Below, piece after piece: positions 1 to 10,429 of a stretch of 64,000 bases of DNA; the stretch's first letter is position 1, and every line of letters begins with the position of its first letter. Made by a program: the position numbers and the translations under genes. Below the pieces are notes generated by a model. It made no database searches, had not been told where the DNA came from, and worked only from the letters and a program-made list of their open reading frames with translations. The DNA comes from Leptospira sanjuanensis (GTDB lineage: Bacteria; Spirochaetota; Leptospiria; Leptospirales; Leptospiraceae), in assembly GCF_022267375.1 (NCBI RefSeq), contig NZ_JAIZBH010000001.1, forward strand, positions 2,690,001-2,754,000, given 5' to 3'.

Positions 1-1
1 T

Positions 2-667
2 CCTTTCAAAGGGAAGACGGTTCTGGATCAGGAATATCTAATAGACTTTATCTTCGGCGAAAAATACCGACTCCCGTCAGAAAATTTCGACAAGAAGGAA
101 GCGCCTCCTCTTTACGTGGCCGTTACCAATCTTGCAAAACTCCAAACGGAATACATCAAAGCGTCCGCTGCGAACGCGCTCAACCTTTTGAAAGCGGCGA
201 CTTCTCTTCCGATCGCTACGCGAGGAAAATGGAAACTCGACGGTCAATTTTACGGGGACGGCGGAATCGCGGACCCGATTCCGGTGGAGAAGGTGATCGA
301 AGCGGGATATAAGGATATTACGGTTGTCTTAAATACCAACGAGAACGAATTTTCGGATCCGATCTCTAAATTTTCCGGTTGGCTTGCCTATCCTTCCAAC
401 AACAAACTCAACCATATGATTACGAAAGTGCATCACACGATGTACAACCGCGCGATTCAGATTCTCAAACATCCTCCGAAGGACGTTAGAATCCAAGTGA
501 TCTCCCCTGCTCGCCAAGAACTTTCGATGGTGACCACAAGCGCCGAAAAACTCACACGCTCCATCAATCGCGGCATCGACGCGGGTTTCAAAGCGGTCGC
601 TTCGATCAAAGAAGAATTCTCCCATTTCAAAACAAAATTGAAAGACAAAGGCTGGAAAATTCTTTAA
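2..667 (+). CDS. patatin-like phospholipase, C-terminal part
   Basis: The reading frame is open from the first bases of the window, so the N-terminus, including the expected GxSxG serine motif, lies upstream and is not seen. The visible 221 residues contain the second half of a patatin catalytic dyad: an Asp-Gly-Gly motif followed by ADPIPV, preceded by a stretch on a small-residue helix (ATSLPIATRGKWKLDGQFY). Patatin-family enzymes are acyl hydrolases acting on phospholipids or other lipid esters through a Ser-Asp dyad. A GTG at 116 is not the start, because the frame continues upstream with sensible sequence. The gene is convergent with the thioesterase at 713-1174. Substrate and location cannot be judged from this fragment. 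Confidence 0.8.
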   Translation, partial: PFKGKTVLDQEYLIDFIFGEKYRLPSENFDKKEAPPLYVAVTNLAKLQTEYIKASAANALNLLKAATSLPIATRGKWKLDGQFYGDGGIADPIPVEKVIEAGYKDITVVLNTNENEFSDPISKFSGWLAYPSNNKLNHMITKVHHTMYNRAIQILKHPPKDVRIQVISPARQELSMVTTSAEKLTRSINRGIDAGFKAVASIKEEFSHFKTKLKDKGWKIL

Positions 668-712
668 TCGGATCGGATTCGAAAAACCCGAATACGATTC
701 GATGATCAATTT

Positions 713-1174
713 CTAATTGAGCACGGTGGACGCAGGATTGATCGCTTCGATTCCGATCTGTGAAAACGGAACGGGCTTTCGTTTGTGTATGTCCATAAAA
801 AACCAATGTGCCACGCAAACGGCAACGAGCTTTCCGTCCGAAAGACGATACGCATACTGATCGTGAAAGGCTTTTATCTTTCCCTCGAATCGAATCTTGG
901 ATTCGATTCGGATCCTCTCCGGATACGTAAGTTCGTTTTTATATTCCAATTCCACCTTCGTAAGAACCGGGCTGATTCCGAACTCTTTGAGCAAGCGGTT
1001 CATATCGACTCCCGATTGAACCATCGCCCTGAATCTCGCCTCGTCGAAATATCCTAAAAACACGATATTGTTTACGTGTTTGTTTTGATCGATCTCCTGC
1101 CAACGTACTTCCGTAAAGTATTCCTGTTTACGAAAAAGCAGCGGTTCTTCCGGGGTTACATTCGAGTTCTGCAT
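713..1174 (-). CDS. hot-dog fold acyl-CoA thioesterase
   Basis: A 153-residue protein of the 4HBT/YbgC-like hot-dog family. The sequence EIDQNKHVNNIVFLGYFDEAR matches the family signature in which an Asp near an HVN motif supports thioester hydrolysis, followed by the long central helix. It probably hydrolyses acyl-CoA or acyl-ACP; the acyl group is unknown. The frame extends 30 codons further upstream, but I chose the ATG at 1174 because an AAGGAAAG ribosome site lies just before it and the extension does not resemble the family. A second member of the family lies at 8203-8625 with only moderate similarity, so they are distant paralogues. Confidence 0.82.
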   Translation of the reverse strand: MQNSNVTPEEPLLFRKQEYFTEVRWQEIDQNKHVNNIVFLGYFDEARFRAMVQSGVDMNRLLKEFGISPVLTKVELEYKNELTYPERIRIESKIRFEGKIKAFHDQYAYRLSDGKLVAVCVAHWFFMDIHKRKPVPFSQIGIEAINPASTVLN

Positions 1175-1503
1175 TGAATGGGCTTTCCTTTCGATCGACG
1201 TTGATCTCTTTTTCTGAAAGAAACAACAAAGACCGTAAAACCGCTTGCTCACGATTGAGAACAAGTCCGAACGATTCGTTCCCGAAAAGACGTCGTTTAT
1301 TCCCGTAACTTGTCGCTTGATTCCGTTCGACTACGGACCGTTTTTTCGCACAAAAATCGAAACGGCGAAGATATATGACAGGTTCGGACAACTACTTTAA
1401 TAATATAGAATATTCAATCTTCAAAAAATATTTCTTATGGGCGATTCCGTTTTACCGCGGCGGAAGATTCGTGAGACTGAACAAAAACTAAAGGAGATTT
1501 TTT

Positions 1504-1869
1504 ATGAAAGCAAATTGGATTCGGATTCGAAACGCGGCTACCGTCGGATCGGTGGCGGCCGTCTTGGAAGGTTTTTTGATCTTTTTTGCGGACCCGAACG
1601 CTTCCCGCTGGATCTTGATACAATCGATGTTGTTCTGGTTTTCCTGCGGCTTGATCGTAAGCGTGGCGGAGATCGGACTTCCGAAATTTTTATCCTCCGT
1701 GTTATTGACGGAACTTTTGAATCTTCCCTGGTTTATCGCCTTAGTGGTGATTCCCGGAAATTACGGACATCTGATCCCGTTGATCGTAGCCAGTTTGATT
1801 TTCGGAACCGTAATTGGAGGACTGAATCTTCTCTTAAAAACGCCGCAACCCGACTTTCCGGAAACATAA
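1504..1869 (+). CDS. small multi-spanning membrane protein
   Basis: A 121-residue hydrophobic protein with about three to four predicted membrane helices (roughly residues 11-30, 38-60, 66-84 and 89-112). An AAAGGAGA ribosome site sits a few bases before the ATG. I do not recognise a family or any catalytic motif. It stands alone, transcribed away from the thioesterase gene and towards the chemoreceptor at 1949. The good ribosome site and the clean hydrophobic pattern support a real gene; function unknown. Confidence 0.7.
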   Translation: MKANWIRIRNAATVGSVAAVLEGFLIFFADPNASRWILIQSMLFWFSCGLIVSVAEIGLPKFLSSVLLTELLNLPWFIALVVIPGNYGHLIPLIVASLIFGTVIGGLNLLLKTPQPDFPET

Positions 1870-1948
1870 AATTCGAACTTACGAATATTCTTATTTTTGA
1901 ATTTATCTTTCCTTCTTTTCCAACCGGGCAAACGAAAAGGTGTCCTTT

Positions 1949-3751
1949 TTAAGTTTTGAAGAATTCCACTTCCGACTTGAGTTTTCCCGCCTGCGAATTC
2001 AATTGAATCGCGAGTTCGTCGATCTGCGTCACGACTTGATTTAAAAACTCGGTCGTTTCCGAAATCGATACGATCGTTTTGGAAAACTCGGTCGAAGTCT
2101 GCGCTTGTTCCTGCGTATGATTTCGGATCTCGTCGGAAGAAAGGGAAAGATCCGCAAACGCGGACTTAACTTGATCGCTCGCCGTTAATTGTGAATCGGA
2201 TAATAATGCGACTTCGGACACTCGATCCAAAGTGGTCCCGACCGTTTCTCCGATTTTTTGGAACGCTGTCTGCGTGGACTCGATGACTTCTCTTCCGCTC
2301 TTTGTTGCGTTGAGCGCCTCGGTGATCGCGGACGTGATTCGTTTCGCGTTGTCCTGGGTTTGTTCGCCGAGTTTTGCGATCTCTTGCGCGACGACGGCAA
2401 AACCTTTTCCCGCTTCTCCGGCTCTGGCCGCTTCGATCGCGGCATTCAAAGAAAGTAATCCGATCCGATCGGTGATATCGCGGATCACATTAACGGTCGC
2501 ACCCATCTTTGCCGTGCTTTCTTCGATCGCTTCCATCGCCTTTTGCGTTCCTCGGAGGGCTTCTTCTCCGCTTCTGGTTTCATCCTTCATACGATCGGCG
2601 TCGCCTTTGGTTTCCAACAAGGCCAAGTGAACCTGGCGGATTCTCCCTTCCAGCTCCGCGAGCGAAGACTGCGCTTTTTTTGCGATCTGCGTCTGGCTTT
2701 CCGCGCGGGAAGCAGTGGAATGTATCGAAGCCGCGATTTCTTCCACGCCAGAACTCATCTGTTCGGTGGAAGCGGCTTGATCCTGCATCTTCCTGGATAA
2801 TTCCCTCGTGTTCTCTCCGAGCGATTTGGAACTTCCCGAAAGTTTTTCAGATTCGCGGACGACGCTCTTCACGATAATACGAAGTCGCTTAATAAATTCG
2901 TTCAAGGCTCGGCTGTTGGAACCGAGTTCGTCGCTCGAAACCATCGGAAGAACCTGTGTCAGATTCCCGTCCGACATTTCTCCGAAAATGCGGATCATGT
3001 TTTCCGAATTTCTACGGATCGTCGAGGAAAGCTGATACGAGGCTACTCCGACCGCGATGAGCATAAAAACGAGGGTGAGAATCAAAGGAATCGTAACGTC
3101 TCCGAGTTTGATCCAGCCGGAAGTTTCCTCGACCAACAGATATCCGAGGATGATGATCGGAAGCATCGCGATCGAGGAAATCGTACTGAAGATTCTCGCG
3201 TGAACTCCCACGGTTTTGATCTTGTTAGAATCGGTTTGAACCTCGTTCAGTCGATCGGATTCCAGAACGTCGACGAACATGGATTCCGTTAAAAAGAAAT
3301 GCGAAACTCCTAATATAGGATAGATGATCGCGGGCAAAAACAAGAAAGGGATCGATTCCAAAACGGTCGGCTCGAAGAACAGGTGCATGACTCTCCAAGC
3401 GGCGAAAATTCCGTAACTCCACTGAACCACGTAGAAAACGGTGTTGTTTAAAGGAAAGTTGAGAATCCTCGTTTTGACATCGGACCGTTCCTTCGAATTG
3501 AGAGCGAACCATTGCTTGTCTTCCAAATTTTTCAGAAGTTTTCCGAGAATCATAAATCGAACGGACGGAACGACGAACGAGGTAAAAAGCGCGATCGTCG
3601 ACGAGATGATCAAAGCGATCGACTGATCGAAATCGTATCCCCCAGCCGAAATGATGAACAACACCGCAAGCGGAACCGCCAATATCGAAGTCAATAATTC
3701 CAAACCAACGGTCAATTTCCATCGTAACTTACGGGATTCAAACTGATTCAT
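1949..3751 (-). CDS. methyl-accepting chemotaxis protein (multi-TM)
   Basis: A 600-residue chemoreceptor. The N-terminal half holds about six hydrophobic segments with very short loops, so there is no sizeable periplasmic sensor; the stimulus may be sensed in the membrane. A HAMP-like stretch follows around residues 255-305, then a long coiled-coil signalling domain. The hairpin tip is seen as the highly conserved [20 protein letters not shown] and FAVVAQEIAKLGEQT, which contacts CheA and CheW. No C-terminal CheR-binding pentapeptide is visible. I chose the ATG at 3751, preceded by AGGA, over an upstream codon 20 residues earlier. Single gene; the second chemoreceptor in the window (20903-22978) has a quite different sensor. 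Confidence 0.92.
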   Translation of the reverse strand: MNQFESRKLRWKLTVGLELLTSILAVPLAVLFIISAGGYDFDQSIALIISSTIALFTSFVVPSVRFMILGKLLKNLEDKQWFALNSKERSDVKTRILNFPLNNTVFYVVQWSYGIFAAWRVMHLFFEPTVLESIPFLFLPAIIYPILGVSHFFLTESMFVDVLESDRLNEVQTDSNKIKTVGVHARIFSTISSIAMLPIIILGYLLVEETSGWIKLGDVTIPLILTLVFMLIAVGVASYQLSSTIRRNSENMIRIFGEMSDGNLTQVLPMVSSDELGSNSRALNEFIKRLRIIVKSVVRESEKLSGSSKSLGENTRELSRKMQDQAASTEQMSSGVEEIAASIHSTASRAESQTQIAKKAQSSLAELEGRIRQVHLALLETKGDADRMKDETRSGEEALRGTQKAMEAIEESTAKMGATVNVIRDITDRIGLLSLNAAIEAARAGEAGKGFAVVAQEIAKLGEQTQDNAKRITSAITEALNATKSGREVIESTQTAFQKIGETVGTTLDRVSEVALLSDSQLTASDQVKSAFADLSLSSDEIRNHTQEQAQTSTEFSKTIVSISETTEFLNQVVTQIDELAIQLNSQAGKLKSEVEFFKT

Positions 3752-3942
3752 TCTCTGCTCTTTTCCTAAAAATCGAAGACAATCATTCGGACTTGGACCC
3801 GTCCGATCCACACATTATCATCCGACGAAGGATTTTTTATTCGAATACGATTCAGCGAAGAATCGTATTGAAATTATTTTTTTCGCTCCGTATTCCAAAA
3901 AGCCCGCATTCTGACACAAAAATTACAGACGTTAAATCCGGA

Positions 3943-4791
<849 letters not shown>

Positions 4792-4950
4792 GGTCGGTAA
4801 AAATTCGTACCGATCCGCCGACGTCCAATTTTATTCATAAGGGAAGAATTCTCCGATTGATCAAAATCAAACCTTGAAAGCCTAAAATCCGTAATTTTTT
4901 GATTGGAAAACGCGTTCGAGAAGGATACACTCTTTGCGAAGAGAAACAAT

Positions 4951-5385
4951 ATGCAAAGATTCATCAAAAAAATTTTAGTCCCCGTGGACGGTTCGGAGAG
5001 TTCCAAAAAGGCGCTTGAGATGGGAATCGCGATCGCGAAAGCGGCGAACGCGAGTCTTACGGTTTTGGAAGTCGTGGAAGAATTCGGTCCGCTTCCGGGT
5101 TATTACGAAAAAGCTCCCGAAGGAAAGGACAGAGTGAAATGGATTTCGGAACAAAGATTCGAAAAAATCCATTCTCCTTTGGACGAATCGCCCGAAATCA
5201 AATGGGATCGTTTGGTTCTGGAAGGATATCCGGCCGACACGATCGTGGAAACCGCAGCAAAAGGAAATTATGATATGATTGTGATCGGTTCGAGAGGACT
5301 TTCCGCCGTGGGAAGATTTCTGGTCGGTTCGGTTTCGGATCGGATCGTTCATCACGCGACCTGTTCGGTCACGGTAGTTCGTTAA
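4951..5385 (+). CDS. universal stress protein (UspA family)
   Basis: A 144-residue single-domain Usp. It opens with [20 protein letters not shown], the family's first strand and Asp-containing turn, and ends with the ATP-binding signature G-x2-G-x9-G-S ([15 protein letters not shown]), so it should belong to the nucleotide-binding branch. Such proteins respond to starvation, oxygen or energy stress in the cytoplasm. The ATG at 4951 gives the usual family N-terminus; the frame extends 16 codons upstream without resemblance. Its stop lies 7 bp from the convergent stop of the peroxiredoxin-like gene. Confidence 0.93.
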   Translation: MQRFIKKILVPVDGSESSKKALEMGIAIAKAANASLTVLEVVEEFGPLPGYYEKAPEGKDRVKWISEQRFEKIHSPLDESPEIKWDRLVLEGYPADTIVETAAKGNYDMIVIGSRGLSAVGRFLVGSVSDRIVHHATCSVTVVR

Positions 5386-5392
5386 ACACGAG

Positions 5393-5956
5393 TTAGGCGG
5401 GCATCACGTCGGGTCCGAATTCCGCGCCCGGCAGCAGAGTGACTCCCGGAATATTTTTCCAATCGGGATGATCTCCGATATGTCTGTATCGATGTTCCCA
5501 AACGATCCTGTCCCGAACGACTAAGAACACTCCGGGCATTTGCAGAGGATTGCTGCCCGGAATTCCGTAAAAATGTCCTTTGAACGTGGCCCTCGCCGTT
5601 CCGATCAAAACCTCGGGACCGGCGAGCTGAACCAAGTCCGCCGTTTCCAAACCGAGATCTTTGTAAAATTCCGTCTTCGCATCGGCGACGACGCTTGCAT
5701 CCTCCCAAACCCCGGCAAAGAATTCTTCCGCATCCTTTACTTTTCCCGGAAAAAAAAACAATACCGGCGGAAAGGAAAGGCAGATTTCGGAAATCTCCTT
5801 GAGATCGTGGATCGCTTCGCGGCTGAAGATACAACCCGAATGACGTAGAAAAACCAAAAGACTCAGGCGGTGCGGCAGACAGGGAAGAATCGTCTTGCTC
5901 CTCAGATGAATTCCGACCGCTTCCCTTGTCTTGAAACTCTCCGGAAGAAATTCCAT
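5393..5956 (-). CDS. peroxiredoxin-like protein (AhpC/TSA_2 type)
   Basis: A 187-residue thioredoxin-fold protein. The active-site region reads [20 protein letters not shown]. In the AhpC-TSA_2/SelL-related group this position normally carries a Cys-x-x-Cys (or Sec) pair; here the second position is Ser, giving CxxS with a single redox Cys. That suggests a one-Cys peroxidase or a thiol-transfer role that needs an outside partner. The ATG at 5956 starts the family-like sequence; a longer open frame upstream overlaps the divergent TerC gene and is not family-like. The 73 bp between the two starts must serve both promoters. Confidence 0.75.
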   Translation of the reverse strand: MEFLPESFKTREAVGIHLRSKTILPCLPHRLSLLVFLRHSGCIFSREAIHDLKEISEICLSFPPVLFFFPGKVKDAEEFFAGVWEDASVVADAKTEFYKDLGLETADLVQLAGPEVLIGTARATFKGHFYGIPGSNPLQMPGVFLVVRDRIVWEHRYRHIGDHPDWKNIPGVTLLPGAEFGPDVMPA

Positions 5957-5983
5957 ACTTCCAGTATGCCTTCTTAAATTTCC

Positions 5984-6026
<43 letters not shown>

Positions 6027-6029
6027 AGC

Positions 6030-6749
6030 ATGGAATTACTCACACTCGATAAAGTCGCCGCCGTTTTGACCCTGACTTTGATGGAAATCGTTCTCGGAAT
6101 CGATAATATCGTCTTTCTCTCCATCGTTTCCGGAAAACTTCCCAAGAACCAACAAAATCAAGCAAGAAACATAGGACTGATTCTGGCGCTCGGCTTTAGA
6201 ATCGGTTTGTTGTTTGCGGTCAGTTGGCTCGCATCCCTGACCTCCCCTCTTCTGACGGTCGCCGATTTCGGAATTTCCGGAAGGGATTTGATTATGCTCG
6301 GCGGAGGTTTGTTCCTCATCGCAAAAAGTACGAGCGAGATTCACGGCAAGGTGGAAGGAATCGAAGAGGATGATTCCAAATCGAAAAAGGAAAAAATTTC
6401 TTTCTGGGGTGTGATCGTTCAGCTTATCATTTTGGACATCATCTTTTCCGTGGACTCCATCATAACGGCAGTAGGACTTTCCGGTCAATTTCAGGTGATG
6501 GTTGCGGCGGTCGTTTTGTCGATGGTCGTGATGTTGATTTTTTCGGGAACGGTCAGTGATTTTATCAACGAACACCCTACGATGAAAGTGCTCGCGCTTG
6601 CGTTTTTAATTATGATCGGAGCGATGTTGTTCGCGGACGGTCTTCACTTTCACATTCCGAAAGGATACGTCTACTTTTCGATGGCGTTCTCACTCGGGGT
6701 GGAACTGATCAACATGAGAATCAGAAAAGCAAGCGTTAAGAAATCCTAA
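6030..6749 (+). CDS. TerC/Alx-family integral membrane protein
   Basis: A 239-residue membrane protein with about seven helices. Two internally repeated acidic motifs mark the family: [11 protein letters not shown] in the first helix and [14 protein letters not shown] in the middle. The Asp residues inside the membrane are thought to bind or move Mn2+ or other metals (Alx, TerC). A charged cytoplasmic loop (residues about 110-130) separates the halves. The ATG at 6030 gives the family N-terminus MELLTLDKV; upstream in-frame codons are not family-like. The 3' end overlaps the convergent C69 peptidase gene by 14 bp. Confidence 0.9.
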   Translation: MELLTLDKVAAVLTLTLMEIVLGIDNIVFLSIVSGKLPKNQQNQARNIGLILALGFRIGLLFAVSWLASLTSPLLTVADFGISGRDLIMLGGGLFLIAKSTSEIHGKVEGIEEDDSKSKKEKISFWGVIVQLIILDIIFSVDSIITAVGLSGQFQVMVAAVVLSMVVMLIFSGTVSDFINEHPTMKVLALAFLIMIGAMLFADGLHFHIPKGYVYFSMAFSLGVELINMRIRKASVKKS

Positions 6750-8097
6750 TCCCCGCCTTTTGATTCCAAATAGACCATTGGAGTCGATACAGAGGCGCGA
6801 ACGCCTGTTGCACCTTACGTTTCTTGAGTTCGTGGATCAAATTCGCGTTCCACAACCGATATTCTTGGAGGGCCGTTCTCGCGGCCCGTTCGCTCAGTTG
6901 ATCCAAGGCCTTGGAAGGGTCTGATTTTTTTTCGAGACTTTTCAATTCCTGAAACCATGTGTTTTCCAAGGAATCGATCTTCGGTTCCACCAGAGCTTTG
7001 GCGTCGGGATAAAACCTCTGAATCTCTCGATAGAATTTTTCGTGCGTCCACCAAAGGGAAGTGTCCAATGTCGCGCTCGGTTGTTCGAAATTCTTTTCTA
7101 AAAACGTTGTGCCCGGAAATCCCGCGGGAAGAAACAAGGAGATCGAAGGAATCGCCGTTCCCGTAAACCAAAAACGGTTCTGAGAGGTTTTCGGTTTCAA
7201 CTCGGCCACAAAAGAAGCGGTCGTACCGTTAGGCGTAATCGGTCCGGTCGCGTGCAGACAAACCGAGCCCATGTCCGAGGAAGAAGGATAAAAACGTCCG
7301 CCGGCACTTCCCGGTTCCCCTTCCTGTCTGAGAATTTCCATCGCGGCCTTCGGATCTAAATTCCCTTTTTTGAATGTTCCCATCGAGGCAGTTCTCGCCC
7401 TTCTTACCTTACACTTGCTGAAAAAAGTGAAGAAAGAATCCGAGAACGCTTTGCGGAAAGAAAACGGTTCGCCGTGATTCGCCCAACCTTTTTGAACCGC
7501 GGTTTCGATCGCCGAGGGATGAATCGCGTCGTAATCGTTTTCCAACGTAAGCCCGTTGGAGATCGAATAAAATCCTTCGATCTTTTTCCAAGCCCAAAAT
7601 TTTCCCGCGGTTTCAAGCACGAAGGCGTTTTGAAAATCCGCGATCAAAAAACTATTGTGATAGTAAAAGGACGAATTCGTATAACCGCCGCAAGCGTCTT
7701 GTCCGAATTGTTCGAGCAACTGAAGAATCGTTTCGCGCGCGGCTTCCGCGCTGTCGCTTCTTTCCAATGCAAGACGCAAGAGGTCCATTCCCGTCAGACC
7801 CTGATTCTTTTTTTCAAAAGGAATTTTCGTAAAGACCGCTTCGTTGCCGATGACGACCCCCGAAGCGTTCGCTCCCATCTCCGCTCCCCACATCTGAAAC
7901 GGTTTGGAAAGAATCACTTCTCGTGTTTGTTTTATGCCGGGAACTTGGATGTATGTACAACGGGTTTGTTTTTCCCCGGTTCGAGGAAGAACGCGCAATA
8001 ACGCCTGCGCTTCGTTCGGTTCGCGATCGGAATTCTTCCCGAAGATCATAGAACCGGTTCCGGTAAATGAAGGTGTGGCAACGAACGTATCACACAT
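6736..8097 (-). CDS. C69-family peptidase, secernin-like
   Basis: A 453-residue protein starting MCDTFVATP, followed by [14 protein letters not shown]. This is the secernin branch of N-terminal nucleophile peptidases (family C69/U34), where Cys2 becomes the catalytic nucleophile after removal of Met1. The length agrees with secernins. Dipeptidase activity is known for some C69 members; secernins are less well defined, so the substrate is open. No signal peptide, so cytoplasmic. The ATG at 8097 is fixed by the need for Cys at position 2. It overlaps the convergent TerC gene by 14 bp at the 3' end. Confidence 0.85.
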   Translation of the reverse strand: MCDTFVATPSFTGTGSMIFGKNSDREPNEAQALLRVLPRTGEKQTRCTYIQVPGIKQTREVILSKPFQMWGAEMGANASGVVIGNEAVFTKIPFEKKNQGLTGMDLLRLALERSDSAEAARETILQLLEQFGQDACGGYTNSSFYYHNSFLIADFQNAFVLETAGKFWAWKKIEGFYSISNGLTLENDYDAIHPSAIETAVQKGWANHGEPFSFRKAFSDSFFTFFSKCKVRRARTASMGTFKKGNLDPKAAMEILRQEGEPGSAGGRFYPSSSDMGSVCLHATGPITPNGTTASFVAELKPKTSQNRFWFTGTAIPSISLFLPAGFPGTTFLEKNFEQPSATLDTSLWWTHEKFYREIQRFYPDAKALVEPKIDSLENTWFQELKSLEKKSDPSKALDQLSERAARTALQEYRLWNANLIHELKKRKVQQAFAPLYRLQWSIWNQKAGIRIS

Positions 8098-8202
8098 GAT
8101 CCGCAGAAGTTCTTCGTTTTAAACAGAAAGGCAAGCCGTTTTTCGCCGGCGCGTTCTCCGGAATCCGAATTCGAATCACGGATTATAATTCGTTACGAAT
8201 CG

Positions 8203-8625
8203 TTACGATTGTTGCTGAAAGAATAGATTCTTATAAATCTCCGGAAGCAAGGCCGGCTTCTGAGTTGCAAAGTTGAACCAAAGAAATTCTCCCTTTGCGG
8301 TCGCGACACAATCCCCTTCTCGATTCCACATCGTACAAGAGATATGAAACGACCGGGAAGTCACCGCGTCCACCTGCATCGTTATATCCAAAGTATCGGG
8401 ATAACGAACCTGCTTTCTATAATCCACGTCGATATGAGTGATCACCGGTCCGCCCTCGGACGGACGATCGGGAGTGTCCCAAAGATTGAGGTCCGTAAAG
8501 TAATTGGCGCGGGCGTTTTCAAAATACTTTGCATAAACGACATGATTCACATGTCCGAACGCGTCCATATCCCCCCAAGCCACTTTCTGGTAATAACTGT
8601 ATTGATAACGAATCGGTTTAGGCAT
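8203..8625 (-). CDS. YbgC-like acyl-CoA thioesterase
   Basis: A 140-residue hot-dog thioesterase. The motif VAWGDMDAFGHVNHVVYAKY is the YbgC-type active site, with the second Asp as the likely general base and HVN shaping the oxyanion hole. The strand pattern ITHIDVDYRKQVRYPD follows as expected. It likely hydrolyses short- or medium-chain acyl-CoA in the cytoplasm. Five bases upstream of its ATG begins a copy of the 50-bp dispersed repeat (8631-8684), which therefore occupies the usual promoter and ribosome-site region. Confidence 0.88.
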   Translation of the reverse strand: MPKPIRYQYSYYQKVAWGDMDAFGHVNHVVYAKYFENARANYFTDLNLWDTPDRPSEGGPVITHIDVDYRKQVRYPDTLDITMQVDAVTSRSFHISCTMWNREGDCVATAKGEFLWFNFATQKPALLPEIYKNLFFQQQS

Positions 8626-8630
8626 AACGA

Positions 8631-8684
8631 GCGACCAAGTAACTTAGCAAACCCCTCTCTATGGATCGGCGCTTAGGAAGCGAG
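8631..8684 (+). repeat. dispersed 50-bp repeat, copy A
   Basis: Begins GCGACCAAGTAACTTAGCAA and contains the core CTCTCTATGGATCGGCG, then TTAGGAAGCGAG. The same order of blocks, inverted, occurs at 20528-20575, and the core also at 29427-29447. The core is partly self-complementary (CGCCGATCCATAGAGAGGCG on the other strand). It sits directly upstream of the thioesterase start. No open frame crosses it. Confidence 0.7.
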
Positions 8685-8851
8685 TTAGCCAAATGACAGC
8701 GGAGTGTTGGCATTCGGCTCTCAACAAAGTTGAGAAATCGAGCGTGCAACTTACTTCCCCTACTCAAACAGAGCAGAGCAACAAAACATTTCAACTGACG
8801 CCTATTCCAAATCAACTTCCTGATTCCTTCTCCATAGATTCAAAATTCTGA

Positions 8852-9300
<449 letters not shown>

Positions 9301-9388
9301 TCCGGCAGAATGCTTGGTTTCGACTATTTTAAAGGCTTTCAGTAAAACGAGAAAAAAAAGAAAGAATCTAAGAATCTCACCTAAATTC

Positions 9389-9404
9389 TGGCACGGCACT
9401 TGCA
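9389..9404 (+). promoter_or_regulatory. sigma-54 (RpoN) promoter, -24/-12
   Basis: The bases TGGCACGGCACTTGCA match the sigma-54 consensus TGGCACG-N4-TTGC(A/T) exactly, with GG at 9390-9391 and GC at 9402-9403 at the required 10-bp spacing between GG and GC. Initiation would fall near 9415, about 26 nt before the ATG at 9441. It implies that the downstream TPR gene needs RpoN and an AAA+ enhancer-binding activator. No activator site was identified upstream. Confidence 0.85.
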
Positions 9405-9440
9405 TATATATAGACAGAACACTGGAACTGGGGTGATAAG

Positions 9441-9890
9441 ATGAACAAGTTTGCAACAATTGCTCTCTTTTTAAGCATTTTTACCGGACTTTATGCAATG
9501 CCAGAGGCCCAAAAGGTCGAGGAAGAGCTTAATAAGTTTACACCAGAGAATGAAATCCAATTAGCAAATAAGCTAAGCGCGTTGGGAAGTCTGAAACAAA
9601 AAGTGAGAGACTACAACTCTGCGATCGACCTTTACAACCAATCTCTCACCGTTCGTGAGAAAATGGGAGAAAAAGAATCCGCAGGTTACGCGCTGGTTCT
9701 CTATCTCAAATCCATCTCCGAGTTCCGCCAAGGTAAATCCTGCCAAGCTCTCGAGAACATCAAAAACGTAATTTCCATTTATCAGAAAATCGGGGACATC
9801 GATTCCGCCCTGAACGCCGAGGAAGAAGCCTATAAAAAATACCAAGAAGCTTGTTCCATCCATATGGAGAATGTTGCGAACGCTCAGTAA
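9441..9890 (+). CDS. secreted TPR protein under sigma-54 control
   Basis: A 149-residue protein with a cleavable signal peptide (residues 1-19, [19 protein letters not shown], AxA-like end) followed by about two to three tetratricopeptide repeats (residues 40-140) with typical spacing, for example [20 protein letters not shown]. It should be periplasmic and act as a protein-protein scaffold. GGGGTGA just before the ATG is a strong ribosome site. It forms a single-gene unit: an exact sigma-54 promoter upstream and a strong terminator 52 bp after the stop. Function beyond TPR binding is not known to me. Confidence 0.88.
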   Translation: MNKFATIALFLSIFTGLYAMPEAQKVEEELNKFTPENEIQLANKLSALGSLKQKVRDYNSAIDLYNQSLTVREKMGEKESAGYALVLYLKSISEFRQGKSCQALENIKNVISIYQKIGDIDSALNAEEEAYKKYQEACSIHMENVANAQ

Positions 9891-9941
9891 TCAAACACCG
9901 AGCCCACTAATTCATCCCATCTCTAGTTCTAACTGACTTGG

Positions 9942-9968
9942 CCCGCCCGAAAGGGCGGGATTTTTTTT
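9942..9968 (+). terminator. rho-independent terminator
   Basis: A perfect 7-bp GC stem CCCGCCC/GGGCGGG around a GAAA loop, followed by A and eight T. It ends the sigma-54-driven TPR transcript. Confidence 0.95.
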
Positions 9969-10079
9969 GATTTGACTCTTCTCCTTTCAAGACTAACCTG
10001 AAATTCCGGATTTTGAAGTTTTCTGACTTCCATCGTCGTCTAAATTGATCCGGTATAAAAAAACAATTCGGAGCAGCCT

Positions 10080-10367
10080 ATGAAAATAAACTATAACTGG
10101 AAGAACGTAGATCATTCGAAAGCGGCCGAGGAATACGCGGACAGCAAATTGGATCGAGTTTCCAAATATCTTCATACGGTTCAGTCTTTCGAGATCTCTT
10201 TTGAAATGATTCACGGAGAAGTCAGCGCCAATCTGAATCTCCACGGAGACGGAAACAAATTCAACGCACAAAATTCGAACAAGGATATCTACGCTTGCAT
10301 CGACGGCTTGGAAGATAAGATCGTAAAACAAGTCAGCAAACATCACGATAAAAAAGCAACCCACTGA
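10080..10367 (+). CDS. hpf: short ribosome hibernation-promoting factor
   Basis: A 95-residue protein of the HPF/RaiA (YfiA) family, the short form without the C-terminal dimerisation domain. It starts MKINYNWKNVDHSKAAEEYA and has the basic second half with KYLHTVQSFEIS and NKDIYACIDGLEDKI, matching the beta-alpha-beta-beta-beta-alpha fold that sits in the mRNA/tRNA channel of the 30S subunit during stationary phase. GGAG lies 7 bp before the ATG. A hairpin follows the stop before the next TPR gene. Confidence 0.9.
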   Translation: MKINYNWKNVDHSKAAEEYADSKLDRVSKYLHTVQSFEISFEMIHGEVSANLNLHGDGNKFNAQNSNKDIYACIDGLEDKIVKQVSKHHDKKATH

Positions 10368-10382
10368 TCCGACCTCAAATTC

Positions 10383-10406
10383 ATCCGGTGGGAACTCCCG
10401 CCGGAT
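10383..10406. terminator. hairpin between hpf and the TPR gene
   Basis: ATCCGGTGGG and CCCGCCGGAT form a 10-bp stem (one G-T pair) with an AACT loop. There is no T run after it, so it may be an RNA-processing or mRNA-stabilising hairpin rather than a true terminator. Confidence 0.55.
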
Positions 10407-10429
10407 CCAAGTGAAAGAATGAACCCTCC

